From an uncultured Bacilli bacterium (GTDB taxonomy: Bacteria; Bacillota_I; Bacilli_A; RF39; UBA660): 44,518 nucleotides of DNA. Location: assembly GCA_934149515.1 (NCBI GenBank), contig CAKPFD010000010.1, positions 1-44,518 on the forward strand. Direction: 5' to 3'. This document shows, piece by piece, positions 33,689 to 42,238 of this stretch. Position 1 is the first letter of the stretch. Every line of letters starts with the position of its first letter. Under the pieces are notes generated by a model, which saw only the letters and a program-made list of their open reading frames with translations, was not told where the DNA came from and did not search any database. The position numbers were made by a program, and so were the translations under genes.

Positions 33689-35521
33689 TTATCTTTCAAT
33701 CGATTCTCTTTCCCGACAAACATAAACTATAAAGGTAAATAAAATAGGCATTCCAAAAACAAAAGGCATAGCATATCGAAAATATGTGTTGGCAGGAGAT
33801 ACAAAACAAATTAAATAACTAATATAAAACGGTAAAAAACAAATCAAATATCGCCCCTTATGATAGGTAAGTAAATACACAATACTAAATAGTAATATCC
33901 AAGCATTAAAACCAATATTAACAAGCAATCCTAAAACAGGAATATAAGGAAAGATAACACCATAGCCTTGTAAAATAGAACGTAAAAAAGAAAGATGATT
34001 ATAATGGTAATTTACCAAATGATCTTCTGTAATTAATTTGTTATAACGATAATAAATATACCAATTCGTCGTATCTGGATAAAAATAACCAAATGTATTA
34101 TGTAAAGTAGCTTCTATATAGGTCATTGGTGCTTTAAAAAACTGTCGATACCACACTTTAAAATAAGACTGCAAATCAAAGGATGTAGCATACTTATTAA
34201 ATTTATTTTTAACAGGATCAGCTAATACTGGATTGTATCGTTGAGCCAAATCATCATAGCCCAACACTTTATCAATAGCAGCCTTTTCACTAGCTGTAAC
34301 TAAATCACCATGTTCTTTCACATAACGAGCACTTTGTTGAAATACAACAGATAAAGCTTCTCTTTTACTACCAGGAGTAATATGAAAACTAGGAAGCAAA
34401 ACTTTATCATAAAATCCATAACTACCAATCAATAAAAGAAAAACTAGCAAAAGCCTCAACCATTCTTTTCGTTTATAAATTATAAAAGCTGGAAAAGACA
34501 AAACAAAGACATAAATACCATTATTTCTAAAAAGGAAAAGGAAAAGTCCAGTAAAAAACATACAACACAAATACAAAGGAGATATAGATACCTTTTTATC
34601 CATGCCTTTTAGTAGTAATAAAACATAAAACAAAATAAATGCAGTATAAAACGTATCCTTCACTGCTGACATAGCATAAAAAGGAAAAACTGGAACAAAA
34701 GCATAAAGGAAAAGAATTACTAAACAATAAATTACTGGAATCTTCTTTTGGTAAAGAAAGCAAATAAGACTAGCAAAAGCACTAGCTAATGTTACACTTT
34801 GTAATAGCGCATAAAGAAACAAACCAACATTATCACTTCCAAAGAATCTTCCTATTTCAATAAAACCACCTAATAAAATAGTATGAAAAACAGGATGATG
34901 ATTCGTAAGACGAACCTTTGGATCTAGCAATACCACATAATCCATATATTTTGTAGGAACATTGAAATATTGTTTAATCTGAAAACTAGGATCACGTGAT
35001 AAAATTAACGGATAAAAAGCGAGCATATAAATCGCCCAACTAGCAAGTAAAAAAAGAAAACTAAAAAGAAATGGATGCCGTTGAAAAGAAGTAGCAATTT
35101 TTTGGAAACACTTTGGTACTTTACGAAATGGTTTCAAGGAAAATAAATAATAATTAAAAAGTTTCAAACCACAACTAAATAAAAAATAATAAGCAATCCC
35201 TTGAAACAAACTTAAGAAAAATAAAAGCCATGAATCAAATAATAATTGTAAAGAGCCAACTTTTTCAAAACTATAACCAATTATCATAAAAGCACTTAAA
35301 AAAATGGCAAATATAACTTGTAAGCAAGATAATTTTTCATCGCTACTTTTTCGAAAAAAGAAATAAAAAAGAAAAGCAAGCAATCCCATCCACAAAATAG
35401 GAAAACGAAATAAAGCTAATCCACTTTGCTTTTGCAAAAATGAAGCTGTATCAAAGCTTAGAACAAATACAAATACAATGGAGAAAAAGAAAGTAAAATA
35501 CTTATTTTTAAAAAAGTTCAA
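33689..35521 (-). CDS. Polytopic membrane protein, DUF6020-like
   Basis: About 610 residues with some 12-14 hydrophobic segments. The outer loop after the fifth or sixth helix contains SRDPSFQIKQYFN and LLDPKVRLTNHHPVFHT, with an Asp and a His-His-Pro that resemble the DUF6020 / GT-C glycosyltransferase-like pattern. A large extracytoplasmic loop (SKREALSVVFQQSARYV ...) follows. It may move glycans or lipids. I chose the TTG at 35521, preceded by AGAGGTGATAAGT. The ATG at 35557 lies in the T run of the cysK terminator and before a TATAAT (35539-35545), so it cannot be the start of this transcript. Confidence 0.78.
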   Translation of the reverse strand: MNFFKNKYFTFFFSIVFVFVLSFDTASFLQKQSGLALFRFPILWMGLLAFLFYFFFRKSSDEKLSCLQVIFAIFLSAFMIIGYSFEKVGSLQLLFDSWLLFFLSLFQGIAYYFLFSCGLKLFNYYLFSLKPFRKVPKCFQKIATSFQRHPFLFSFLFLLASWAIYMLAFYPLILSRDPSFQIKQYFNVPTKYMDYVVLLDPKVRLTNHHPVFHTILLGGFIEIGRFFGSDNVGLFLYALLQSVTLASAFASLICFLYQKKIPVIYCLVILFLYAFVPVFPFYAMSAVKDTFYTAFILFYVLLLLKGMDKKVSISPLYLCCMFFTGLFLFLFRNNGIYVFVLSFPAFIIYKRKEWLRLLLVFLLLIGSYGFYDKVLLPSFHITPGSKREALSVVFQQSARYVKEHGDLVTASEKAAIDKVLGYDDLAQRYNPVLADPVKNKFNKYATSFDLQSYFKVWYRQFFKAPMTYIEATLHNTFGYFYPDTTNWYIYYRYNKLITEDHLVNYHYNHLSFLRSILQGYGVIFPYIPVLGLLVNIGFNAWILLFSIVYLLTYHKGRYLICFLPFYISYLICFVSPANTYFRYAMPFVFGMPILFTFIVYVCRERESIER

Positions 35522-35557
35522 ACTTATCACCTCTAAAATTATTATACAACATTTCAT

Positions 35558-35580
35558 GAAAAAAGAAGTCTTAACTTCTA
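35558..35580 (-). terminator. Terminator of cysK
   Basis: Minus strand AGAAGT-TAAG-ACTTCT followed by six T, beginning inside the cysK stop codon. Confidence 0.75.
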
Positions 35581-36531
35581 AACTTCTTCCATTTGTAACA
35601 ATTCTACTTGATTAGAAATAAATTGTAAATTTGGATCAATCGCTTCACTAAGTGAAGTAGAAATATATTTTTTAGCATCATCTGGAAAAACCGTAACGAC
35701 CATATCTTCATTAGATAAAACTGCTGCTAAAAAGTTAGCTCCACTAGAAATACCAACAGCAAGTCCCAATTTTGATGCTAATAATCTAGACATATTTACA
35801 GCATCTTCATCATGCACTAAAATAACTTGATCAATTTGTTCCCTATCCACAATATCTGGTATAAAATCATCTCCTATACCTTCTATTTTATGTTGACCCA
35901 TTCCTATTCCAGTTGTTAAAAGTGGCAATTCTTGTGGTTCCATAGCAATCACTTTAATAAAAGGATTTGACTCTTTCAAACGTTTACCAACACCCATTAA
36001 AGTACCACCTGTTCCAATACCACTAACAAATGATGATATATCAACAGATGAAAGTTGTTGAATCATTTCTCTACCTGTCGTTTCATAATGAGCCATCACA
36101 TTATCTAAATTACAAAATTGTTCCGGCAAAAAACCGTCAATTTCTTTAGCAAGCTCACGCGCTAAGCTAATTGCTTTTTGAAAACCGCCCTCTTCTTTTG
36201 AAACCAAATGAACATGTGCGCCATACATTTGCATTAATTTAATTCGTTCCTTACTAACCCAATCTGGCATAAAAATATGAACAGGATGATGATAAAATGC
36301 CCCTAACGCCGCAAAAGAAATACCAGTATTCCCACTTGTCGCTTCCACAATCGGTTGATTTTCTTTTAATGTTTTATTTAAATATGCTTGTTGCATAATA
36401 TAATAAGCCACTCTGTCTTTTATACTCCCTGATAAGTTATAGTATTCTAGCTTTGCAAAAACATGACGAACTTTCTGTTGATAACGATAAGTAATTTTAA
36501 CCATCGGTGTATGCCCAATTAACTGTTCCAA
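35578..36531 (-). CDS. cysK: Cysteine synthase-family PLP enzyme
   Basis: A 317-residue fold-type II PLP enzyme. It has IGHTPMVKI at the start, the PLP-Lys motif YYNLSGSIKDR, the Asn loop EATSGNTGIS and the phosphate-binding GIGTGGTLMGVG. These are the hallmarks of O-acetylserine sulfhydrylase, which makes cysteine from O-acetylserine and sulfide; a cystathionine beta-synthase-like specificity cannot be excluded. The start is TTG at 36531 with a strong AAGGAGG site. No cysE, metB or other sulfur genes adjoin. A dyad lies in the upstream spacer. Confidence 0.88.
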   Translation of the reverse strand: MEQLIGHTPMVKITYRYQQKVRHVFAKLEYYNLSGSIKDRVAYYIMQQAYLNKTLKENQPIVEATSGNTGISFAALGAFYHHPVHIFMPDWVSKERIKLMQMYGAHVHLVSKEEGGFQKAISLARELAKEIDGFLPEQFCNLDNVMAHYETTGREMIQQLSSVDISSFVSGIGTGGTLMGVGKRLKESNPFIKVIAMEPQELPLLTTGIGMGQHKIEGIGDDFIPDIVDREQIDQVILVHDEDAVNMSRLLASKLGLAVGISSGANFLAAVLSNEDMVVTVFPDDAKKYISTSLSEAIDPNLQFISNQVELLQMEEV

Positions 36532-36593
36532 ACTATCTCCTCCTTAATTTAATATATGTAAAAAGGAAAAGAAATCATAAAGCAAATATAACA

Positions 36594-36612
36594 ATACAAT
36601 TAATTATTGTAT
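36594..36612. repeat. Inverted repeat upstream of cysK (possible operator)
   Basis: ATACAAT-TAATT-ATTGTAT, a perfect 7-base dyad about 65 bases before the cysK start in an A/T-rich spacer. It might bind a repressor. No T-box or riboswitch structure is visible. In such A/T-rich DNA it may be chance. Confidence 0.35.
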
Positions 36613-36759
36613 CTATTTTTGTATAAAATTACTTTTCAGTATGTTAAATTTTTATTAAAGTTTAATTGTTTTTCAGTTGAATCTGATAAAATTTTCAAAA
36701 TATTTTTTTAAAACTACAACTTATCTTTTATTTCCTATAGTATAAATTACAAAATCAAC

Positions 36760-36787
36760 AAAAGTAGCAAAATGAATTGCTACTTTT
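36760..36787 (-). terminator. Terminator of the ThyX-like gene
   Basis: AAAAGTAGCAA and TTGCTACTTTT form an 11-base perfect stem with a 6-base loop, just after the stop of the ThyX-like gene. Confidence 0.8.
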
Positions 36788-36796
36788 GTAACTATT

Positions 36797-37999
36797 TTAA
36801 ATTTTTCTAACTAGCGTTTTACCTTCACTAAATTTACAATCAGATGAACAATTAAAATCTGGGAAAGTACATCTTGCACCATGAGAATATTTTTCAATAT
36901 CTTTAGAAAGTGGGCTATTAGATTCTTCTAATGCTTTTTTGTACTTTAATAAAGTGTCTTTTGTTTGTAACATGATTTCAAGTTGTGCTGCTGAACATAA
37001 TCTCTCTTTGCATTTTAAAATAAAATCATCATATTTTCCAACTTCACTAATTTTAACAAGTTCTCCTTGAGGATTAACATTTCTAACAACTTGCATATCT
37101 CCAAGCCATTCATCAACTAACATTTGATCATCAGCAATAATTGGTGGGATAAAATATTCTTTTTCGTTTAACATTTCCATTTGATAATCAAGTGTTCTAT
37201 GTCTATGAGCTTGAGCAAATTGAGCAAAAGAGCCTTTATATAATGTTGAATATACATCTCCAAAATGTTCCTCTTTCTTATCTAAATCTTTACCAAACAT
37301 AGATAAACTTCTATGTTTTTCGTTTTTCAACAGACCTTCTTCTAAAACATTAACATCAGCAAAGCCTTCTAATAATTCTTGCATAGAAGATGATAGATTT
37401 CTTTCAAAATCATTACTCATATCAGCATTTTCAATATAATCTTGCATCCAGGAAGCAATATAATTGATTTGTCTTAAAGAAGTTGAATAAATCATTTGTG
37501 TTGGCATAAATACAGTTACTAAATATCTAGCGTTTTCTTGCGATAATTTTTGAATTTTAGCATCGTTATAAATATTTCCATATTGTGATTTAATTTTGAT
37601 TTTAAATATATCAATCCACTTATTATATAATCTTTCTTCATCTTCAGTTATAATTGATCCATCTTGCCTAACAACTGGCGTATATCTTGCTGATTTTTCA
37701 CTTGTTGTATATTGATGTTCGTTATTAAGCACCATTGCTAAAATTTTAGGTAAATTCTGCAAATTGAAATTTATCAATATGTGATCATAAACACTATGAT
37801 GACCATTATTTAATGTCATATCAATTCTACGCATTGTCTTTTCTTCTGGTTCATTTTCAAGATGTGAAAATCCTTCTTTGTCATAACACACACCTGCTAT
37901 TTTTCCAGATAATTTGATTGCCTCATCTTTGTCAAAAGTTCCGTCTGACTTTAAAAATTGGTTAGGCAAAATACCAACTTTAATTTTTGTTTGTTCCAT
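36797..37999 (-). CDS. ThyX-like (FAD-dependent thymidylate synthase family) protein with two ThyX-type halves
   Basis: A 400-residue protein, far longer than classical ThyX (~220-250). The first half follows the ThyX pattern: NNGHHSVYDH for the GHxSPxEH site, then VLNNEHQYTTSEKSARYTP where RHRxxSxNExSxRY is expected, then ENARYLVTVFMPTQM for the REDARYVLP site. The flavin/dUMP-binding RHR is lost there. The second half has AQFAQAHRHRTLDYQMEM, which keeps an RHR. The C-terminus has a Cys cluster (CTFPDFNCSSDCKF). It may still make dTMP from dUMP, with the active site built from both halves, or have changed function. The ATG at 37999 follows AGGAG. No thyA is in the window. Confidence 0.72.
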   Translation of the reverse strand: MEQTKIKVGILPNQFLKSDGTFDKDEAIKLSGKIAGVCYDKEGFSHLENEPEEKTMRRIDMTLNNGHHSVYDHILINFNLQNLPKILAMVLNNEHQYTTSEKSARYTPVVRQDGSIITEDEERLYNKWIDIFKIKIKSQYGNIYNDAKIQKLSQENARYLVTVFMPTQMIYSTSLRQINYIASWMQDYIENADMSNDFERNLSSSMQELLEGFADVNVLEEGLLKNEKHRSLSMFGKDLDKKEEHFGDVYSTLYKGSFAQFAQAHRHRTLDYQMEMLNEKEYFIPPIIADDQMLVDEWLGDMQVVRNVNPQGELVKISEVGKYDDFILKCKERLCSAAQLEIMLQTKDTLLKYKKALEESNSPLSKDIEKYSHGARCTFPDFNCSSDCKFSEGKTLVRKI

Positions 38000-38104
38000 C
38001 TTTTTCTCCTATTGATATTCTTCCTTTTTATCCTTTTATCTTTACAATGTAATTGTATCAATTTTCTTACAAAAAAACAATCATTTCTGATTGATTCTAT
38101 ATCT

Positions 38105-38126
38105 AAAAGTTCGAACAATTCGAACA
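38105..38126 (-). terminator. Terminator of tRNA-Thr
   Basis: Minus strand GTTCGAA-TTG-TTCGAAC followed by four T, about 10 bases beyond the tRNA. Confidence 0.7.
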
Positions 38127-38136
38127 AATCTACTAG

Positions 38137-38212
38137 TGGTGCCGACTAAGGGATTCGAACCTTCGACCTACTCATTACGAATGAGTTGCTCTACCAACTG
38201 AGCTAAGTCGGC
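38137..38212 (-). tRNA. tRNA-Thr (CGU)
   Basis: 76 bases including an encoded CCA. Acceptor GCCGACT/AGTCGGC, anticodon stem ACTCA/TGAGT with loop TTCGTAA (anticodon CGT), and T arm with GGTTCGAATCC. It is a single-gene transcription unit with its own promoter and terminator. CGU reads ACG, a rare codon in such an A/T-rich genome. Confidence 0.96.
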
Positions 38213-38215
38213 AAT

Positions 38216-38246
38216 AAACCTTGCTAATTCATTATAGCAAAGGTTT
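38216..38246 (-). terminator. Dyad between the ABC transporter and tRNA-Thr, probable terminator
   Basis: AAACCTTGCTA (38216-38226) pairs with TAGCAAAGGTTT (38235-38246) with one bulged base. On the minus strand it is followed by a short T-rich stretch. It overlaps the -10 and spacer of the tRNA-Thr promoter. Confidence 0.5.
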
Positions 38247-38259
38247 TATACTTTTTCAA
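38231..38259 (-). promoter_or_regulatory. Promoter of tRNA-Thr
   Basis: Minus strand: -35 TTGAAA (38259-38254), 17-base spacer, -10 TATAAT (38236-38231). The start would be about 12 bases before the mature tRNA. Confidence 0.8.
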
Positions 38260-38264
38260 TACGC

Positions 38265-40565
38265 TTATTCCGTTCTAAGAGCAATTACAGGATCTTTTTT
38301 ACTTGCCATTTTAGCAGGAATAAAACCACTTAAAACCGTTAAGAAAACACTAATTAATAATAACAAAAAAGCATGAATAGGATTTAACTTTGCAACTCCT
38401 GCTAACCCAGATATTTTTTCAATAATAATGTTGGCTGGAATTGTTAATAAATATGCAATTGCTAAACCTAATAAACCACTACAAAAACCAATAATAAAAG
38501 TTTCCGCATTAAATACTCTTGTAATATCTTTTCCTCTTGCTCCTAAAGCTCTCAAAATTCCAATCTCTTTAGTTCTTTCTAACACAGAAATATAAGTAAT
38601 AATTGCTATCATAATACTAGATACAATTAAAGAAATAGAAGAAAAAGCGATTAATACAACTGTAATTGCATCCATGATACCACCAGATAAACTACTCATC
38701 ATTTTAGCCATATCTGTATAAATAATTTGCTCATCCGTAGCTTTATTTTCATTATATTTATCTAAATAAGAAGTAATCGCATCCTTACTAGTAAAATCTT
38801 TTGGATATAAATAAATAGCAACAGGTACACTATCAGCACCCAAATATGCTAAAAACGTATCCTTAGTCATTGTATCATCAAAAGAAGTACCATTTAAAAT
38901 ATTCACATCTCTTTTTTCCTGTTCTTGGACAATAATAGAATCCTTATTTTTTTGAATAACATTATTCACTAACGCACCAGTATAATACATACTATTACCA
39001 TTTGTTAACATCTCTTTACCATCTTTTCCCCTAATAATAGCAAGAATTTTAACAGATATACTATTCTCATTTTGATAGGCTTTTTCTAAATCAGTAGTAG
39101 GAAGAAAATAAGAACCAAGTTTCTGATAATAATCATCATTTAATATAATTTTAAATTCAGTTTGTAATAGATCATCAAAAGAAATTTTTTCACTCGTTAA
39201 AAAGCCTAAATTTTGCAACAATTCACTATCAACACCATTATTTGGATTTACTTGTAAAATAAGACCTGGTTGTGTACTATCTAAAGTACCAGCTAACACA
39301 TCATAATTATCTTCTACAATACCAGCTTCCTTTTCATCAACACGAGTGGGAAAAATCTGCCACATATTAATAGAAGACGTACCAGTATCTACTTTTTGAT
39401 ATGCCCCATCTGTATTTTTTGCAACTATATTTAAAGAAGTTGCTTTTTGATAGGAAATACCACTTAAATTTGTCATATCTATCTTTTGAAGATATTGCAT
39501 ATAATTTTCTGTTATTTTATTAGTATGAATCATCGCTTGGTAAGTAGAAGTAACAGGATACACAAAAGATTCTTTTGGATACTTTTTAGTTTTTTCATTC
39601 AATTGTTGTTCTTTTAAAGTATCGGCATCTAGCTTCATTGCTTGTTGAGAAATCGTAATCGGCATTTGCGAAAGTGACTGTCTTTCAAACCGATCAATTT
39701 CTATTTGAAAACCATTAGACAGTGCTAAAATCAACGCAATACCAATAATACCAATAGAAGCAGCAAAAGCTGTTAAAAAAGTTCTTCCCTTTTTTGTTTT
39801 TATATTATGAAATGATAAAGATAACGCTGTAAAATAACTCAAAACAGTTTTTTTAATATGAACAGTACCCGTATCTTTTTCTTTTTTAGTAACAGGATGA
39901 GAATCACTAATAATTTGTCCATCTTTTACCTCAATAATACGAGAAGCATACTGACTAGCTAAATCAGGATTATGTGTTACCATAATGACTAATTTATCTT
40001 TCGCAATTTCTTGAATTAAATTCATAATCTGAACACTAGTTTTACTATCCAATGCTCCAGTTGGTTCATCTGCCAATATAATATCAGGATCATTTACAAG
40101 TGCTCTTGCAATTGCTACTCTTTGCATCTGTCCACCAGATAATTGATTTGGCTTTTTATAAGCATGATCCTTTAAACCAACTTTATCTAATGCTTCCATA
40201 GCTTTTATTTTTCTATCTTTTTTATGATAACCACTAAGTGTCATTGTCATTTCAACATTTTCTAAAACATTAATATGACTAATCAAATGATAAGACTGAA
40301 AAATAAACCCAACACAATTATTTCGATAATAATCCCATTCGACTGCTTTAAAATGCTTGGTACTTTTGTCATTAATAATTAAATCTCCACTATCGTAACG
40401 ATCAAGTCCACCAATAATATTTAATAAAGTCGTCTTGCCACTTCCACTAGCTCCTAAAACAGCAACAAACTCATTTTGACGAAACTTAACACTAACACCT
40501 TTTAAGGCATGCTGTACAAAATCACCTGTTTTATAACTTTTCTTAATATTTTTTAATTCTAACAT
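38265..40565 (-). CDS. MacB-like ABC transporter, ATPase fused to FtsX-type permease
   Basis: A 766-residue fusion. Residues 1-225 form an ABC ATPase with Walker A GASGSGKTT, signature LSGGQMQRVAIARAL, Walker B IILADEPTGALD and H-loop MVTHNPDLA, all intact and of the LolD/MacB class. One membrane helix (~262-285) is followed by a large outer domain (~290-630) and then three helices of the FtsX fold (~635-755). Such transporters work by mechanotransmission, for example in export or resistance to peptides. The ATG at 40565 follows GAAAGG; an extended -10 (TGGTATATT) is just upstream. The role of this copy is unknown. Confidence 0.93.
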   Translation of the reverse strand: MLELKNIKKSYKTGDFVQHALKGVSVKFRQNEFVAVLGASGSGKTTLLNIIGGLDRYDSGDLIINDKSTKHFKAVEWDYYRNNCVGFIFQSYHLISHINVLENVEMTMTLSGYHKKDRKIKAMEALDKVGLKDHAYKKPNQLSGGQMQRVAIARALVNDPDIILADEPTGALDSKTSVQIMNLIQEIAKDKLVIMVTHNPDLASQYASRIIEVKDGQIISDSHPVTKKEKDTGTVHIKKTVLSYFTALSLSFHNIKTKKGRTFLTAFAASIGIIGIALILALSNGFQIEIDRFERQSLSQMPITISQQAMKLDADTLKEQQLNEKTKKYPKESFVYPVTSTYQAMIHTNKITENYMQYLQKIDMTNLSGISYQKATSLNIVAKNTDGAYQKVDTGTSSINMWQIFPTRVDEKEAGIVEDNYDVLAGTLDSTQPGLILQVNPNNGVDSELLQNLGFLTSEKISFDDLLQTEFKIILNDDYYQKLGSYFLPTTDLEKAYQNENSISVKILAIIRGKDGKEMLTNGNSMYYTGALVNNVIQKNKDSIIVQEQEKRDVNILNGTSFDDTMTKDTFLAYLGADSVPVAIYLYPKDFTSKDAITSYLDKYNENKATDEQIIYTDMAKMMSSLSGGIMDAITVVLIAFSSISLIVSSIMIAIITYISVLERTKEIGILRALGARGKDITRVFNAETFIIGFCSGLLGLAIAYLLTIPANIIIEKISGLAGVAKLNPIHAFLLLLISVFLTVLSGFIPAKMASKKDPVIALRTE

Positions 40566-40672
40566 AACAAATTCCTTTCACTATAAATATACCATATATT
40601 TAAAAAAACAGTCTTCAAATAAATGATACACCAAAAGAATATGTTTTGAATACAAATTTAGAAATAAAGACA

Positions 40673-40700
40673 TAAAAAAAAGCAACTATTGCTTTTTAGA
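40673..40700 (-). terminator. Terminator whose loop is the stop codon of the 153-aa gene
   Basis: Minus strand AAAAAGCAA-TAG-TTGCTTTTTTTT: a 9-base stem closed by a 3-base loop that is exactly the stop codon of the upstream gene (40688-40686). Confidence 0.75.
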
Positions 40701-41147
40701 TTTAGTAGATGATCCATTTTGAATACCTTCGGTAATACTTTGAGCAATATTGGATGCAGAAGAAGAAATCGTTGGTGTCATTTTCTCAAATTTCTCTTTA
40801 GTAATTGGCATCGTCTGTTGAATAGCAAAAGCATCTATTTCTCTTTTATGAGCAATAACCATAACAACAGCACCAGCTACTATGAGAATAAAACCTAAGG
40901 AATTAATTAATCCACCAATCGCCATAATACCAAAACTACCAAAAGCTAAATTAGCACTAGTATGAATAGAATTATTAGAAAGGTCATTACTAGAAAATGC
41001 ACTGTTTCCAAAATTAATAAAACCAAATATCATAATACCAATACTAACTGCCAAAACAATAATTCCAGAAATAAGAAGAATTCTTCCTATTCTTTTCAAT
41101 GCTATACAGTTTTTCTGATATTGTTCTTCATTTAAATACTCTTTCAT
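40686..41147 (-). CDS. Small two-pass membrane protein of unknown function
   Basis: A 153-residue protein with two membrane helices near residues 22-48 and 72-105 (GGLINSLGFILIVAGAVVMV), an outer loop rich in Ser/Asn between them, and a Ser/Lys-rich cytoplasmic tail. No family is recognised. It starts eight bases after the stop of the 33-aa peptide gene, so the two are probably coupled. Position upstream of the MacB-like transporter may be incidental, since a terminator separates them. Confidence 0.7.
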   Translation of the reverse strand: MKEYLNEEQYQKNCIALKRIGRILLISGIIVLAVSIGIMIFGFINFGNSAFSSNDLSNNSIHTSANLAFGSFGIMAIGGLINSLGFILIVAGAVVMVIAHKREIDAFAIQQTMPITKEKFEKMTPTISSSASNIAQSITEGIQNGSSTKSKKQ

Positions 41148-41155
41148 TATTTAGC

Positions 41156-41257
41156 CTACTTATTCTTATTATCTTTCGATGTAGCAACAATAACACCAAT
41201 ACAAAGTCCAACTGCTAAATTATCTTTTTCTGGCATATTTTTCTTATTCTTTGTCAT
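41156..41257 (-). CDS. 33-residue peptide with small hydrophobic segment
   Basis: A short frame starting MTKNKKNMPEKDNLAVGLCI, with a hydrophobic patch NLAVGLCIGVIVAT and a charged tail KDNKNK. The ATG at 41257 follows GGTGAG. A longer in-frame start at 41404 would read through very A/T-rich sequence without a ribosome site and is not favoured. It is coupled to the 153-aa membrane protein. It might be a small membrane peptide; real expression is unproved. Confidence 0.5.
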   Translation of the reverse strand: MTKNKKNMPEKDNLAVGLCIGVIVATSKDNKNK

Positions 41258-41454
41258 CTTACTCACCACTTCCCTTTCAACTAAATTTATTATATTAAGA
41301 TTATCCAAAAATAACAATATAAAAAAATAATTTGATAAAAGAGAAAGTTTTCCCTTTATATTATCTATATACTTTCTATTATTGATATTATCTTGTACTA
41401 TCAATTATCATAACATATATCCTATTATTACGATATATTTTTAAAATAGTGTGA

Positions 41455-42194
41455 CTAATTTAAATGTAGTCCATAAAAATATTCTAAAATATGTTTCTTA
41501 TCAGGAAAATCAGTATTTATTAATTTCTGAACAAATTTTTCTCTATCATATGGTACTTTTATTCGTTTTATTTGCAATGTACTTGCAATTTCTATTATCA
41601 TATAAGAAGCATTATTATCATGAGAACATCCAGCACTATCAACAACGATAATATTAGTATTTGTATCATCTACTATACCATCTATTTCACTCTTAGCAAA
41701 AGAACGATGTAAATGTCCGACAAAATAAATAGTATCACTACGATAATAATTCTTCCATAAACTTACATCTTTTTTAAATCTAACCGTTCAAAAGGATAAG
41801 GTGCTTTTTCAGCATGAAGCAAATAGTGGGAAAAAATATATTTTTTATTATCCTGTTGATTAATATATTCAATAGACAAAGGACAGTTTTTCATATAATT
41901 TATTTCTTTTTCCGTAAGAGAATTTTTAACAAAGTTACAATGTTGCTTTCTTTTTTCTGACATAAAAGGTGTAATATCAGTACCACGCAATAAGTATAAT
42001 TCATGATTTCCCAATAACGAAGAAATATTATTTTTAATGAATAAGTCAATGCACTCTTTAGAATTTGGCCCAAGATCAACTATATCACCAAGACAAATAA
42101 CATCATCAATATCTCTTTTTACTATATCATTCATAATAGCCTCTAAAGCTTCTAAATTGCCATGAACATCTGTTATAATTGCTATTTTCTTCAT
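41455..42194 (-). pseudogene. Calcineurin-like metallophosphoesterase interrupted by a -1 frameshift
   Basis: The first frame (42194-41763, 143 codons) has the metallophosphoesterase motifs TDVHGN, GDIVDLG and GNHE, and a later SHYLLH. It stops at a TAA just after an A6 run. In the -1 frame the protein continues without interruption from 41769 to the TAG at 41455, with YFVGHLHRSF supplying the final GHxH metal ligands. Joined, the product is about 245 residues, the normal family length. The junction reads T TTA AAA AAG, containing the dnaX-type slippery heptamer A AAA AAG at 41775-41769. It may be a true pseudogene, a base error in the homopolymer, or programmed frameshifting. RBS GAAAGG is present. 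Confidence 0.8.
41769..41775 (-). other. A AAA AAG slippery heptamer at the frameshift
   Basis: In the zero frame the codons are TTA AAA AAG ATG TAA. A -1 slip gives AAA then GAT GTA and the open C-terminal frame. No strong Shine-Dalgarno-like stimulator upstream and only a small TAGT/ACTA dyad downstream are seen. Confidence 0.55.
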
Positions 42195-42238
42195 ATCTAT
42201 TACCTTTCTTATTTTAGGACAAATACTTTATCATAATT

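Noticed and set aside
35522..35557. ATG at 35557 as the start of the DUF6020-like gene
   Set aside because: It lies in the T run of the cysK terminator and upstream of the gene's TATAAT box; the TTG at 35521 has a strong ribosome site.
36532..36796. Possible T-box or other riboswitch before cysK
   Set aside because: No T-box sequence or antiterminator pair is visible; only a short dyad and the terminator of the neighbouring ThyX-like gene are present.
41451..41651. Plus-strand 66-codon frame opposite the metallophosphoesterase C-terminus
   Set aside because: The opposite strand encodes the GHLH motif in a clearly conserved context, so this is a shadow frame.
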